From: an uncultured Alphaproteobacteria bacterium
GTDB lineage: Bacteria > Pseudomonadota > Alphaproteobacteria > RF32 > CAG-239
DNA length: 57,908 nucleotides
Direction of reading: 5' to 3'
Assembly (NCBI GenBank): GCA_934254585.1
Contig: CAKQLF010000009.1
Span: forward strand, 1 to 57,908
Below are positions 57,852-57,908 of this stretch, piece after piece; the first letter of the stretch is position 1, and each line of letters starts with the position of its first letter. The position numbers and the translations under genes are program-made. The notes beneath the pieces are model-generated. The model searched no databases and had not been told where the DNA came from. It worked only from the letters and a program-made list of their open reading frames with translations.

Positions 57852-57908
57852 GTTGGTTTGCCTGCTGAAAATATAAAATTGGGTAAAAATAACCACCGTT
57901 TTTTTTGG

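Noticed and set aside
1..57908. CRISPR array, tRNA, rRNA or tmRNA
   Set aside because: No regularly spaced repeats and no recognisable tRNA T-arm or rRNA segment were seen in the intergenic stretches on either strand.

Overview
The window looks like chromosome of a low-GC, Gram-negative alphaproteobacterium, probably one of the uncultured host- or gut-associated lineages. The supports are the order ffh-rpsP-rimM-trmD-rplS, outer-membrane and LPS genes (FadL family, MsbA, a phosphoethanolamine-transferase-like enzyme), strong AT bias in wobble positions and intergenic DNA, and three pilins with the same unusual prepilin leader. The lineage is an inference; no rRNA or tRNA gene is present.

Layout. 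1-1800: a structured leader and two tandem type IV-like pilins. 1801-9143: palindromic intergenic repeats, a small membrane protein, a GT4 glycosyltransferase, thrS, a CNNM/CorC-type transporter and, on the minus strand, a FadL-type porin. 9144-14121: a PilT/DotB-type ATPase, a membrane-anchored protein and gyrA. 14269-19769 (minus strand): a phosphoethanolamine-transferase-like enzyme, then a tight operon of HNH-type toxin candidate, SUKH-like immunity candidate, sua5 and a secreted protein. 19894-23739: pepA, gapA, pgk. 23760-25456: a YefM-YoeB toxin-antitoxin pair and a third pilin, separated by copies of a duplicated terminator and followed by a possible yoeB scrap. 25481-32248: sensor kinase, mutS, a MazG-like enzyme, priA.

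32256-47662 is a compact phage-derived element. It has a repressor on the minus strand, one small early gene, then a rightward virion operon: GroES-like co-chaperonin, portal, tail collar and fibre proteins, small membrane protein, SleB-type endolysin, large terminase, a small accessory cassette, scaffold, major capsid, head-tail and tail-nozzle proteins, GNAT acetyltransferase and a Gln/Asn-rich virion protein. No integrase, recombinase or replication gene is visible. Four intrinsic-terminator-like hairpins lie inside the rightward operon, which suggests processive antitermination. It may be a defective short-tailed prophage or a gene-transfer-agent-like particle.

47734-53054 holds a membrane protein, msbA and an island of genes with AT-rich, Shine-Dalgarno-less leaders: two diverged lipoprotein paralogues duplicated with promoter and terminator, a helical protein of unknown function, and a small protein ending in a domain resembling the RNA polymerase alpha-subunit C-terminal domain. 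53055-56790 is the ffh-rpsP-rimM-trmD-rplS cluster behind a structured leader. The window ends with a prephenate dehydratase gene.

The strongest candidates for something undescribed are the integrase-less virion element with its antitermination-like architecture, the structured leaders with terminator hairpins before both pilin loci, the lipoprotein/alpha-CTD-like island, and the toxin-immunity pair embedded in the sua5 operon.
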